A stretch of DNA of 64,000 bases. It comes from Diorhabda sublineata (lineage: Eukaryota; Arthropoda; Insecta; Coleoptera; Chrysomelidae). This document shows positions 14,401-28,300 of this stretch, piece after piece. Positions within the stretch are counted from its first letter, which is position 1. Each line of letters begins with the position of its first letter. The translations under genes and the position numbers were made by a program. The DNA lies in contig NC_079476.1 in assembly GCF_026230105.1 (NCBI RefSeq), positions 9,066,709 through 9,130,708 on the forward strand, written 5' to 3'. Below the pieces are notes generated by a model. It ran no database searches and was not told where the DNA came from. It was given only the letters and a program-made list of their open reading frames with translations.

Positions 14401-16268
14401 AGAAATTATGTTATTCTTTTTGACGCGTGTACTGTTTTTTGTTTTCGTAATATTTTTGTGCTTTTGTTTGTAATCCCGTATTTATGGAAAATCACGGAGA
14501 GGAAACAAACAAAACCAAAAGATTACCAAAAACAAACAAACTGAAAAAGACATAACCCCAATATCAAACTCTAATGTCATCCGTCAGAATCACGTGACAA
14601 ACGCAAAAAGATGTGATTGAGTCTTTTCTATTGCTGCGAAAGTTGCTACGAACGGCCGACGGGAAATGATGAAATTCATTTATGTTGATTCATCCAATGT
14701 TTTTGATTTTGTAACAGTAAACGGCAACGGCAAATGGAAAGTCAAGTTTATGAATCAACCTCTCAGTCAGAAAAATCGAAAAAACGATCTGCACTCTCAC
14801 TTAGCACGCGATGGACAATTCGCAATACAAAAATAATGAGGGATTTTTGGATGACAATGTATGCCATTTAGCAAATATTGTCAATGACGTCATTCTAGAA
14901 CAGTCCATTTGCAATTAACCTAACCTATTCTTGGCAAACGTCGCTCCAACATTTTCAGATTACAACGTTATTCTCAGCATTTAATAATATTTACGAAAAC
15001 TATTGAAATATGTATCTTTTCGGATCTTCTAGAATTCGTATTGTTTTATTTTATAAAGGGCAAGGTTAAAATTTCAAATGTACCATGTATCTTATAGAGA
15101 TTAAGTTGTGAAAATCGATAATATTGGTCATAATCGACGTGTAGGTATTTTCAAGATGATTTGTCATCCTATGCTAAATATTATCTTCTATAGGCTTAGA
15201 TAATGTCGATACAAGTTAAATGATACTCAAGTTCTAAAAACAAATGCGTCATTGAGAGAAAATATTTACCTGGAGTAGAAGTTGTTGCTGAAACAAATAA
15301 AATTAATATTAGTCACATATTTCTCACATTGATATTACGAACTAGGATATTAATTTTAACAACTTTATATAGACTCACTTATAGTTGATGTAGAGGTATG
15401 TGGAGTAGTCGAATCTAAAAAAAAGAAGCTCGTAATAATTATTAGAAATAAAAGTGAATAAATTTCATTATTAATGTAATTAATATGACGATAATTACTG
15501 ATAGATGACCTATTTAGGTAGAAAACTGCAGAAAATATGAGTTTTAGCTGCTAAAATTATCCGGCATCTGTTTTTGATATGAGAATAGTAACAATGTTCC
15601 ATGGCTACAATAGCTCACATTAAATTTATTTTAACTAGTATGTCTCATACCCTCAAGAAGAGCAACTAAAAGTTTCAACCTATTCCAGCTTGCTATTCTA
15701 CTACAATAGCGAAATATTTAGATCCTGTTTGCAATATCTCTCATAGAATATAAATTTTGAATAACATACGAAAGAAGCGTAAACATTTTTTGTATCAGAA
15801 AATTTATCTTCACCTAGTTCTTTATTTAATAACGAATATCAAAGAGAATGTGCTACTAGACTGGAGTGAAGTGATCGTTTTATTATATAGAAGGATTACA
15901 ACAAAGGAAAAATATGAGAAGATGTACTGAGTGGTCAATTATGATATTATGCGAAATCTAATTTCGAATCTGATGGTATTAAACCACTACTAGTGACAAT
16001 GAAGCGTAACTAATCTAGCTACAACCAATACTACAAATTCAAACCACCTCATTCAAAGCCAGAAAAAACAAATTTATGTAATTTGTCATCTTTGAAAGCC
16101 AATTTGTAGAAAATTTTGAAGCAATATTGCTAGTTAAATTAGAAGTAATTGTATTATGTATAAAGCTCTTTTCTCAATGCTCTAGTCCTACCTCATTTTT
16201 CTCAACACCCTGTATATAACATTTCCGTGAACACTTTCAGGGAGATTGTAGAAATTATCAGAGATATA

Positions 16269-16340
<72 letters not shown>

Positions 16341-19300
16341 AATGTATTTATATTTTTTCTTGTTTAGAAATTTGAACCATGTTCAAAAAGCTTTTAATGC
16401 CATTCAAATTTCTTTTGCGATGAAGAATTAAATTATTCTTTTGGAAATGTTGCTGATGATTACTTACTACAAGATACGTTGTCCATATAATCACATTTAT
16501 TGGTTTTTGGATTGAATAACATATTTTCTGGGCAACTGAGAATGCTGCTATGTCCATCAGTACATTTGTAATATTTACTGCAATCATCTGGGTAAACGAC
16601 GTTTGTGGTTCCTTCTGTTGATGGACAAATAGGATCGATTGAAGTGGGATTCGCTGTGAAAATAAGAAGAACATGCATAAATTATTCATTTAATTCAAAG
16701 CAAATATTCTAAAGTAGCTATATAAAATTGACTGAAGATTGCCAAAAATATTAAGAAACTACATTTTATTATCAATGCGACAGATAGATATATTATTATT
16801 GTGAATAATCTATTCATCTCTGTTGTGCTTGTAGACGTCCGTTTTTTTTTCACCGGACAACGGACCGTGTTTTTGCCGGATTCGCGGTAGTGTATGAATG
16901 TTTGTACATGCACCGGACATCGGTCCGGCAAACAATATACGCCGGATTCACCACCGCTTCTCCTCGGCGGGACGGACACCGCTTCGGTGTAAGAAAGTGC
17001 GGTCCTCCACGCCAGTGTATCGGTACGTGTTGACGTTGCCGGACGTATTGCCTGTTTTCTGCAACTGGAGTGCCGTCTACCTGCGATCTTTTAAAAATGG
17101 CTGCTATTGACATGGAATAAAAGTTGAAAGGTTTATTGACGGTCCGTTATCCGGTGAAAAAAAAACGGACGTCTAGAAGTGCTCTTAGGATGAGTATAGA
17201 GTTACTAGCAATACTCGTGGCGGGGTTATTATTATTATTATAATAGATACATTATCATTTAAAAATTGCACACATTTATTATTTATATGATAAATAATAG
17301 AACAAATACGTACATACATCTCATTAACATAAAGATATCAAATAAATGATTTATTATTAAAGTAACAATGGTTTCAAAAACGCAAAAGAAAATATTGTAT
17401 CATATATAATTTATGTCAATACTTCTCTGTAAACCACATTAGTTGTTTTGCCATCTTTTGCTGAAATAACTAAACTTGACGGATAACCTTACTCGTGAAC
17501 AGGCTACATAAAATTGACCATGGCACAAACAGTTCTCTCTCAAATCGATTCCTGCCACTTTCAAAGTTTGACCTTGTGATCAATTGATAGTCATAGCAAA
17601 ACAGACTCTAATATAAGGGTAGTCGGAAGGTATAAGGGATACGTTTTTCTGAATAGCGTTGACACGTAATCTCGTACCGTTGCACAGTTTAGGAGGATTG
17701 AGAAACCTGGAGATTTTCATACCTACACATTGTTCACTACCCTTACACAAACACTCACAATTACACAGTAGAATACAAAAATTGAAGTTGTGCAAATTTT
17801 ACTCTCTTTTAAGTTGATTATTACCCAGCGTGTTGATACCGCTAGCTTTGAGGTATATTGAGGGCTTACTGAACTTTAATAACTTCGGAGCTGATATAAT
17901 AGAATAATATTTACAACTAACGATAACAAAACTATTTCTAGTATTCGAATCGAAACAACTCAGAAAGAATTGCCTATTACCGTTTATGGTTAAACTATTC
18001 ATTGGTCACTGTGAAAAGCAAATTAGCCAGTAGTTTTAGTACAGGTATGTGGATGATATTTTTGCTACATTTGATACGAAAACGGCAAACGTAGAAGATT
18101 ATATCCCAAAAACTAATGGACATTTATTATTTTGGGATACTTCTGTGATTAAGAATAATAATATACAAAAAAAAATTTGCTCAAGTTCCTTTCAACCCTG
18201 TTTATGCAAAGGGACCGGAAGGAAATTTTAACATTTCGGGTTTAAAATATTGATACTTAAAAATTCAGTGTCCATGTATATGAATGTGTGAATGAAGTCA
18301 AAAACGAGTCAACTGATATTCATAAAAGTTGGAATATTTATAATTTGGTTAAACGTAAATGATAGGGTAGTTATTATTTGAATTAATGGTCTCAGTAATT
18401 AATAATTAATAATAAACTGATCATCAACGTTGAGTGTTATTAATCGTAGTTTCCATAAGTCTGGAACAGATGGGGCCTTAAGCGAATTTATTTACAGACA
18501 ACTGTAAAATTTTCTCGTTTGCACCTCATAGATAGCGCCACACTTTAATGTTATATATTTTCTTAGACTACACACTATAAATGCATTATTTTGCCTATAA
18601 CACTTAACGTCGCTTCTAACTCCCCTTATTCTGAGAACAGCGAAATTCATTAACATTAAAAATTCAATTACTATTTTTAGTAAAATGCCACCCAAAAAAT
18701 CCAACCTTAAAGCCCGTAGCAAGAAGACTCGATGTACACGTGTTGAAAGAGCTTATGAATCAATCGAACAGAGAGCAGAAAGAAATACAGCTCAAAGAAT
18801 TCGCACAGCTGAAATTCGTGTACGAGAACAGCGTCATAATCGTCGACAGGAAAATGAATTGAGAACCAGGGTGACACGTCAACAACACATAGATTCATAT
18901 AGAGAACAAAACTGAGAAAATCATCGAACCAACTGCGCAGTAACACGTGGATCATTTGTTCGTCTTGCATTTAATTATGAACCAGACATCAATTAATCGA
19001 TCGATTAATAGATTCCAAAGTTACTCTTGGTGCGATGGACAAAATATGCATTTATTGTCAGGCGTTAAAATTTCGCAATGAAACATCCGGCATGTGTTGC
19101 GCATCAGGAAAAGATGTATTGTCACCACTCCCTACTCCACCTGAACCTTTGAAATCCCTTCTTTCCGAAATTTCAAATGAATCAAAATTATTTTTGCGTA
19201 AGACATGAAAATTTTTTTCTTGCTTCCAAATAAAGTCGTTCGGAGCATCCAAAGTTTGTGATTTGTCATCTGATGGTCGTAATTTTGAGACAACATTAAA

Positions 19301-22300
19301 AATTCAAGGTCAGGTATATCATAAAATTGGATCATTGATGCCAATGCAAAATTTCTTCAGATCTATTTTATGCGCAATTGTGATGAACGTGTAACAACTC
19401 GATGCCAGTATAATATAATTGAACAAGCAGAAGAGAGAGCAATTGTGTTATCATTAGAATTATTTCAAATCAAATCAGTCAGCAACAGCAACGAGTGGCC
19501 GGGTCTGCTAGTTGGTTTATAAATCCAGCAATACATTGAAACTATTGTTGCCTGAAAAAGGAAAGCACAAGGTCGAGTATCCAAATTTGCCGCCTGCTAT
19601 ACGACCTGTAGGCCAAAACGAAGATTTACCATTACTGATTGCGCCTTCAGATCCTTCATACATTTTCTGCATTCTACAGTATGGAAAATTCGTTGTATGT
19701 GTGTACGGATATTGATGTTCTAATGAAGGAACTTGATGTTGAGCATAATTCCAGTGAGTGGCACCTATTTATTGACTCGTCTATACACAGTTCAAAAGCA
19801 GTGTTTTTACACAATGGAAATTTAAAACCGTCTATACCAGTTTCTTATTCTGTAAAGATGGAATAAACTTATGAAAATATTCACTTGCTTTTAGACTGTT
19901 TTCTTTGTCTATGTGACAGTCGGGCAGTAGATCAACACTATGTAAAAAAAATTGGCAAGCAAGTTTCAACCAGGATCTGAAAATGTTGAGTTTATACCCC
20001 TTGTAGATCCCAAAAATGTCCTTCTGCCCCCCCCCTTTTCCCAGTTGAGTGGTGCCAAATTAAAAGAAGGTATTTTTATTGGGCCACATATAAGGAAATT
20101 GCTGGACGATGAAAATTTTGCAAAAATGCTGACCAGACAGGAACTTAGAGCAGGCATGGGAGGCATTTGTTGGTGTAGTAAGGGGATTTTTGGGCAACAA
20201 TAAGGATCCAAACTACCAACAGTTAGTTGATGAACTTCTAGACGCCTACAAATCCTTTGGTGCTCGAATGTCATTGAAAATTTAGTTCCTCCACTCCCAT
20301 CAGACATTTTTTCCACCAAAATATTAGAACTATGGAAATTCAGTATCAAGGACGATGGAATTCGGCCATAATGGGTGATTACTGTTGGTTTGTAAAAAGA
20401 GAAAGTGCAACCCCTCTTAAAAGTAAAAAGTAGAGCTAATTGATATTTAAAGTGTTTGTTTTTAATAGATGTGCGGCATGTTTATTAGATGTAAACTATA
20501 AATATTGTCAATATATACGATTTAAAAAACGTGAAACTATTTTTTAATAAATATCAAATATTTTACTAATGAATAGGTTTTTATAAATGTAACATAGAAA
20601 CCTTACGTGTTACAATTATTTTTTCCATATTTTCGTATTTGCATAGGTTCTTTTTATCACAAAATACTATTCATTCTTCTGTTACTACTTCGTCGACACC
20701 AGTGTTATTGTATTTATAGAGTCGTTTTTCCTTCGTGTTCAGTAAACTCAGTTAACTTTCAAAAATTGCTTTTTACAATAACCAATACTTATTAATGACA
20801 ATGTGATTGACGTTCAAACATAATTAATGACAAAAACATGTACCACTATTCGACATAAACAATTTTAATTATGATATACCGCAACTTTCACTATTAAATG
20901 TGGAATTATAGGGCCTAAACTATTTGAGTAAACTTTTATTCGACATAAATGTATATGTTAGCAAATTACGTCCCTTTATGAGCATATTCGCGTTCAATAG
21001 TATATCAACCGTAATAAATAGATAGGTTCGTCTTGTGAATGTAAACGTTCTACAGATGTAGTTCGTACAACTATTTACTAAAACGAAAATTTCTAGTGCT
21101 TTTTATGTTTCATTCAAATTCAAGTTACTTCTAATAATTTTTGTTATCTTCTCTTTCTAACACTTTTAACTGATGCTGGTGGAATCCACGTTGGAATAGT
21201 TACCAATTCATCAAACAGTTTGTCAAATATTTCTCTGTGTGACGGGCGGACATAAGAAATTAGAAAGTTTTTTCGGTTTTGAATATCTCGTTTCAATTTT
21301 CTTCTTCTTTGACTGTTTTCTATTTCCATTATAAGTTTGTCTTCACTTTCTTTTGATGGGAGCAATATTGATTTGCTTATAAATGACATGTTCGATATTA
21401 AATGTTAATGTAATGACCCACTTTCAATTTTAATGTCACATTCAATTATAATAAACTTCAAATATATATATTTATTTTTTTCCAGTTTCTAGACAACTTG
21501 ATTGAAGTACGATTCTATTGGGTAAAAAATATAAAGAGGCACTTCCAGCTGGTGGTTATACATAACACGGTATCCAATTAGGCTGGTTATTAAATAACGA
21601 GACTGGTTACGGAAAAGGGTTTTCTTATAAAAATTATTTTACATTCGAGATACTCCCCTCCCCTCACCGCAAACCTTTACATATGTTTTTTCCATTGATC
21701 GAAGCTGGAAGTATTCTTTGGTGAGGGTCTTTAGGAGATCTGCCATTTTTTGCTTTAAAGCTTCCATCGACTCAAATCGGGTCCCTTTCAAAGCAGATCT
21801 TTTTCTAACCTTTCAAGGAAATCTGAGCAGACTCGTTAACGCAAGAGCTTTTGGTCAGAAGTCAGGTTTTTTGGCACCAACTTCGCACAGACTTTTGTCA
21901 TGTCTAATTCCTCGTGTAAAATTTTTTCTAACCGTTTCTTTATCGGCAATTACATCCTCGGCAATCATCCGGATGCTCATTCGACGATCTGCACGAGAAA
22001 TTTGGTTGATTTTGGTCATTGTTTCCCGAGTTGAATCAGTCACAGGGCGACCTGGGCGCTGGTCTTCTTCATGCTCTCACATATGGTTTTCGGCACAAAA
22101 AAAACACGTTCGTTTCAAACCGCCACTGCACAAATACTATAGTAGTGACAGAAACGTGCATAGACAAAATATCTAGACACCGACCGCACTACTCGTTTTT
22201 TACCCCACCCGTCTAGGGCGCCTTCTAGGTGCGCTTTCTCATTATTTAATAGCCAGACCTCCTACATATGGTCATCTAAGAAGCCCTGTTAAAGATCGTG

Positions 22301-25300
22301 GTAACCAATATCGTAGGAAGTAGAGCGTAGTATGTTAGACGAACTTGCATAAAACGACTCGAGCTACGAAATTAAGATTTGGACTCATATTCCTGCAATG
22401 TTAGAACTCTGTTACAACCCGGAGTCCACCATGAAATTAACTGAACGAAATTAGAGAGATAACATATTAACAATGCAGTAATCCAAGAAACCAGATGGAT
22501 TAAACAGAGGATTAGAGATTCCAGACCCCACACTATGCTACATAGTGAAAAAACCAGACGAAATAAAAAATTTGTAGAGATCTTTATTGTTGATAATAAT
22601 ATAATGATCCACATAATAGACTTTTACACAATCATTGAAAAAATATGTAGACTATGACTACGAACTGAATTTCTTTCACAACGTATTAGTAATAAATGTA
22701 CATTGCTCCACCGAAGAAGAATATATGGAAATTAAAGGAGCATTCTATGACCAAATAAAAGTATACGATAGCTCTTTTAGAAATGACATTGACCATATAT
22801 AGATAGAGATGATGGCAGCAACTAGTATAATTGATGTAAAACTTAGTAAGACACCAACACTAACAATTACATTTTAATACAAATCAAAGTTCCGATATGT
22901 GAAATCAGTAGATGAAAACTCGATATGGGTGGAGAATAGAAGCAAACAAGAAACAAAAAGAGAATTGATTGAATTTGTCACAAAAAATCCCGCAAAAAGA
23001 GTTTTAGGACATAATAAGCGTCAGCAGAAACAAGTATAGTTTGACGGAATGTGTGGAAGCCATTAACCAGAGAAATGAGCTGCAAAGAAAATTTAGACAA
23101 AGAATACGGGAGAAAGGGGAGAGAAATTCGCAAAAAGTAAGGAGAATGGCGAATTCAACGTGTAGAAGAAAAAAGCGACAATTGCTAAATGAGCAAGTCA
23201 TGGAGATTAAGCAAAAATTTCAGGATAAGGATTCAAGACATACATACTAAGACACTACTAGACGTTATACCTTCTGTTGTTTTTTGAACATTTTTTTCGG
23301 TCAATTATCTATCATCTCCAATATTATTGCAGTTAATACTGTATAATTTTATTGTAGTGCTAGACATAAATCAAGAGAAAGTAACATAGGTAACTTTGGA
23401 TTACACTAAGTTCTATTAATAGCTATTCTCTATAATGCAAATACAACAATATCAATATTTGCCCAAAAAATTGTAGTACTCTCTGTATAAATATTGATAC
23501 GTCAATCTGTTTGCTATAAAAAATCTACTCACCAGGTGTAGTAGTTGTTGTAGTTTTAGATGTAGTTGCTAAAAAAAATAATATATCATCAGCTGATCAC
23601 TATTTTTATGAATTCCAAATCGGTGGAAAATTCTCAGTTAATCCGATATAGACTTACCAGCAGATGTTTCTGAAGTATGCCTAGTAGTCAAATCTGAAAT
23701 AAAACAGAACAATCTATAGCAATTGAATGTTAGGACATAAATGATCTGAATGACGTATTACTATACTATTAATATAATACTTCGGCGTTTTTTATTTGCT
23801 TGTCTATGTACCATAAGGATGAATATCTCTAAAGTCCAGGGAAACTAGATTATCTCAGGAAAAATTATGGTCAAGGAAATAACAAATCGTTCATATTATA
23901 TCCAAATAACATATCTTTCTCAAATTGTCGCGTCCCAACTTCTATTGGAAAGTTATAACTAAACCTTGATTTGAACCTTAGAACCTTTCCTTAGTTATGT
24001 CATAACATCTGATTTATTATTCTATACAAAGAGATTATTATTGTGTTCTCATGGTGCTAATAATTGTTTTTTGAAATTGCCTAAGAACTTTTACTAATAG
24101 GCAACTACATTTTTTAGCGAAAAAATAGCTAGATTTTTCAAAATTGAAAATAGATGAGCTATTGAATACGAAAAACATGTAAAATTCGTAAGCTATATCT
24201 GTAATACATTTTTATAAAATTTCTATACTGTTTTTGGAGATCGTCATTACCTCAGGTAAATGATTGTAAATAGAAACCATAATCTTTAGACATATACTTC
24301 TTCAATGAATTAAGTGACAAAATTATTTGGCCTTTCACCTTGTTCTAAGTAACTTTTTTTGATAGATCGAATGAAGAAATGAGTTTTTTGGAAGGTTGAT
24401 TGAAGAGCCTGTTAATTATAAAATGGCAGTAGAAGTATGCAGAAGTGTCAGGTACCCACTTTGAACAATAATCATAGTTTTTTTTTATTTTTATTGATAA
24501 GTTGTAGGCTAACCAAATGAATTTTTTTACATTTCAATTTTTTCCTCATGTGACATAGCACAGTGACATAACACTATGTTCGATAGTATGCACTTCAATT
24601 AGAAATGTTTGATTGTTTTTCAATAATGCCAGTAAGGATTTTCAATGAATTCTCTACTAAATATCTCCTAATGGCGAACGGATTCCTTGGCATAAAAAAA
24701 TCAAGAACTTGAGGATGAAAACATACATGAACTTGAAAAACAAGGACACACATAGTGACGACAAAAAAATATTTAGACCGGAAATATCAATAACAATAAT
24801 CCTCATCGAAAATAACATGAATAGTGACAGATATTTGGACACAAATTATATTGTTCCAGCAATATCACCCATGACTTTCCATCCCAACAATACCATAAGG
24901 TATGAACAAGAAGATGCGGGTGCGTTTACTAGATTGATACAAGATTTTTTCTTTTGAGAAAACTCGATGTTTTTTTTAGATCATCAACTTATTTCAAATT
25001 CAAATGGATTCAAAATGAAGTCGACGAAATTAACTGACTTTTTAATGGGTAAGTTGGTGCTTAAAAAAAAGAATAGAGAGTATAGTTGTATATTATACGA
25101 AAAAATGTTTACGTAGAATACTTTAGGTATGCGGATATTATAAACTCGTTTCACCAGTAAAATTTCCTGAAATAAAATGAAACTGAAAATGAAACACATC
25201 ATAGCAATTTACAGTTTTTGAACATTCGAGGATAAAACTTATTAAGAAGATAATTGGACAAAACGTTAAGTTTTAGGTAGAATTTTGAAATTTGAGAATT

Positions 25301-28300
25301 AATCCATAAAAAACTTTCATTTGTCTCACTCTAGATTCTATAGCAATAAGCTGTGCTTATGTCAAAAAATATTCAAAAATGCGGACCTTAGTAACCTACC
25401 AATTACGTTACTTACAAGAATCAATCATAGATAAGAATATAAGGAGAACCAACACCTTACATATTTCAAAATCTAAAAAATAATCCATCGTGCTAGCTGA
25501 TTGCATATACCCACAGTATACTAGAGTAAAAAAGATAAGTTCCCGAAAAACCATTGAACGGAATCAGGATTACTTTATAGCTAAGATCTTGATCGAATTA
25601 ACTGTTGGGCTTATGCAAGAAATTTATACATAGGATACTTCACAACAATAAATATCTGAAGGGATAGAGAACTCAAAAATTGATATAATACACTCGATTT
25701 ATTATTCAAACAATCTACCATCTGTTGGCATACCATATTTGTTGGCAACAATTGAAATCAGGAGCCATTTACAAATCATTCTATGGCTCCGCTTGAATAT
25801 TCATGTTGAATTTCCTTAAACAATACAGTCACGGCAGCGAAACAGTTTTCAACCTCTAAAAAGTCCCTTTTTTGGCAACCATCAACACCTGTTGAAATCC
25901 CGTTTTCACTCGTGATATTTCCAAACTGTATATATAATTGACTAAGTAAAGCACTACTTACCACATGATACATTGTCCATATAATCACATTTTTTAGTAT
26001 CCGGATTGAAAAACATAGCTTCTGGACAACTCTGGATGCTGCTGTGCCCATCAATACATTTGTAATATTTGCTGCAATCACCTGGATAAACCACATTTGA
26101 AGTTCCCTCAGATGATGGACAAACGGAATCATCTGTAATGAAAATTTATGAAAATTATACTAATTTTTTTATTGAATACTCATTTATTAAAAGAGAGAGA
26201 AATGCTCTATTGTCAAAATATTGTTAAAATTTGTAGATAAAAACTTTTAAAAACTAAAAAAAAACATAAAAAATAACTAAATAAAGATACAAACACAATA
26301 AAATTAAAATATAAAAAAAAAACAATAATCAGTAACAAAATTATAGGTAATAGTAATACTATAGTATTAGTATTATGAAGTTATATACTAATTATCACTT
26401 ATTAAGTGATAATTAGTATATAACTTCATAGCAAAATTAAACCAGTATGCAGCATGCCCGGAATTAAATAATATTATTATAATAGAAGTCGTTTACAGAG
26501 TGGAAGGCACTTTTCAGTAAATATACTCTCAAATTATCGTGGAATGCGGGAAAAGTTTATATCGATTTAATTTCAATTGGCAAGTGATTGTGCATTTTTG
26601 CATTGTAAAATATTGAACCCTTAACTGATTCTGAACGTGGAGTAGGTAGATAAAGGTCGTGCTCCGCGTTCCTAAGTGGAAAGCCGTGCAATGTCCTTTC
26701 TGAAATTGGAGAAGCGTGCAGGCAAACGGATTCAAAAATGAATAAGGAAGGAAGAATTTTTAATCTGCTGTTTAGTCCAAATACATACCTAACAGCTCTC
26801 TTTTGTAGTTTGAATATTCGCTCAAATTGAGTAGCACCACAAGTACCCCAAAAAGGGAAGCGCATATCAGAGATACGACTCAATAAGGGCATAATAGACT
26901 GTTAAAGAGGTGGATAAGTTAAGTTATTCGGAAACTGATCTCAGCACAAAAGAGGAGAAACTTAATTTTTTGATATGGCGGCAATATGTAACTTCAATTT
27001 CAAGGAATTGTTCACAACAAGCTTAATAATTTAACAGATCCAATGACTTCAATGGTGTTATTATTTAATAAAAAAGTATTTTTATATGATAACTTTGGTT
27101 TTAGAAACGTTGAGGCAGAGAGGACAAGAATCGCAACATTATTTAAGGGTGATGTCACTAGATATGATCGTGCTGTAAGATCTGGGTTGCTCCAAGCGAA
27201 ACTAGTATCGTCGGATAAAAGACATATTTTACCATTGATGTTTATATAGGCGATGTCGTTTATAAACAGAAGAAACAAAATAGGGCATGGTATTGAACTT
27301 TGGGGCAGACCAAAATCTATTCTCTTGCAAGATAACATCGTTGTATCAACCTTTACTTATGTTGGTGGAGTATGATTTAAACCATAACCGTAGTACTGCA
27401 AGTTTTTGATTAAAATATTATGATTAACACAATCAAAAGCACAAAATCACAAAAAGTTGTTGCAGTGGAGTGATAGCTGTATAGGCTCGAGTAGACATTT
27501 AGGAGAGAGAAAATAGCATCGTTTTTGCATTTGTTACTTACGTAAAAATTGGGATTATGTCTCATTTTGAAATGAAACGCTACGTAAGATGATTTAATGT
27601 GTAATCCGCCAAACTCGGAAACATTTTCAATGTAAGTCCATCAGTTCCAGTATATCTTCAGTAAATACAGATATATTGCGCATATTCGAAGCAATTACTT
27701 CTATAGCAGTTCTCAAAAAATTGATAATTAAGCAGATAGTCATGCAGTTCCATGAAAACATATGGGTATTCGCAGGTTGAAATTCAAAATACGTAGTGTT
27801 GAAGTGTTTTATTAATTTTTATTAGTAGAATGCCTAAAGGAATTTCTGGAAAAAGTGTACTGCTCTACCTGAATTGAAATAGTATAATATTATAAGTATA
27901 ATTTTTGTATATTCAATACGAAGAGTTGTGCGGAATCGGAAGATCTCCAAGAATGATATAATAATGATATTGGGGAACTTCAATGCCCAAATCGGGAAGA
28001 ACCAGATAAACGAGTACACAGAGGGCGAAGAGACCATTGATCAATCTGGTAATACCTTTATAGTAAGCACAAATTTTAAACACCCGGAACGACATAAGAT
28101 AACATGTGAGTTAAATAAATTAATTCACAACTTTGAAGAACTATTTATTAACATAAAATAGTTTCAGTAATCTGACTACTGTTATCGTTGGATGTCAAGA
28201 CTAAATAGAACACTCTATGCGTGTTTATGCTCTATTCCTATTATATACAGAAGATAAGTTAATGGAACTACAAGTGTCTAAGGGACATATGGAACCGCTT

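Noticed and set aside
16850..17113. Overlapping 70-94 codon frames on both strands
   Set aside because: They lie within the GC-rich MITE, where lack of stops follows from base composition.
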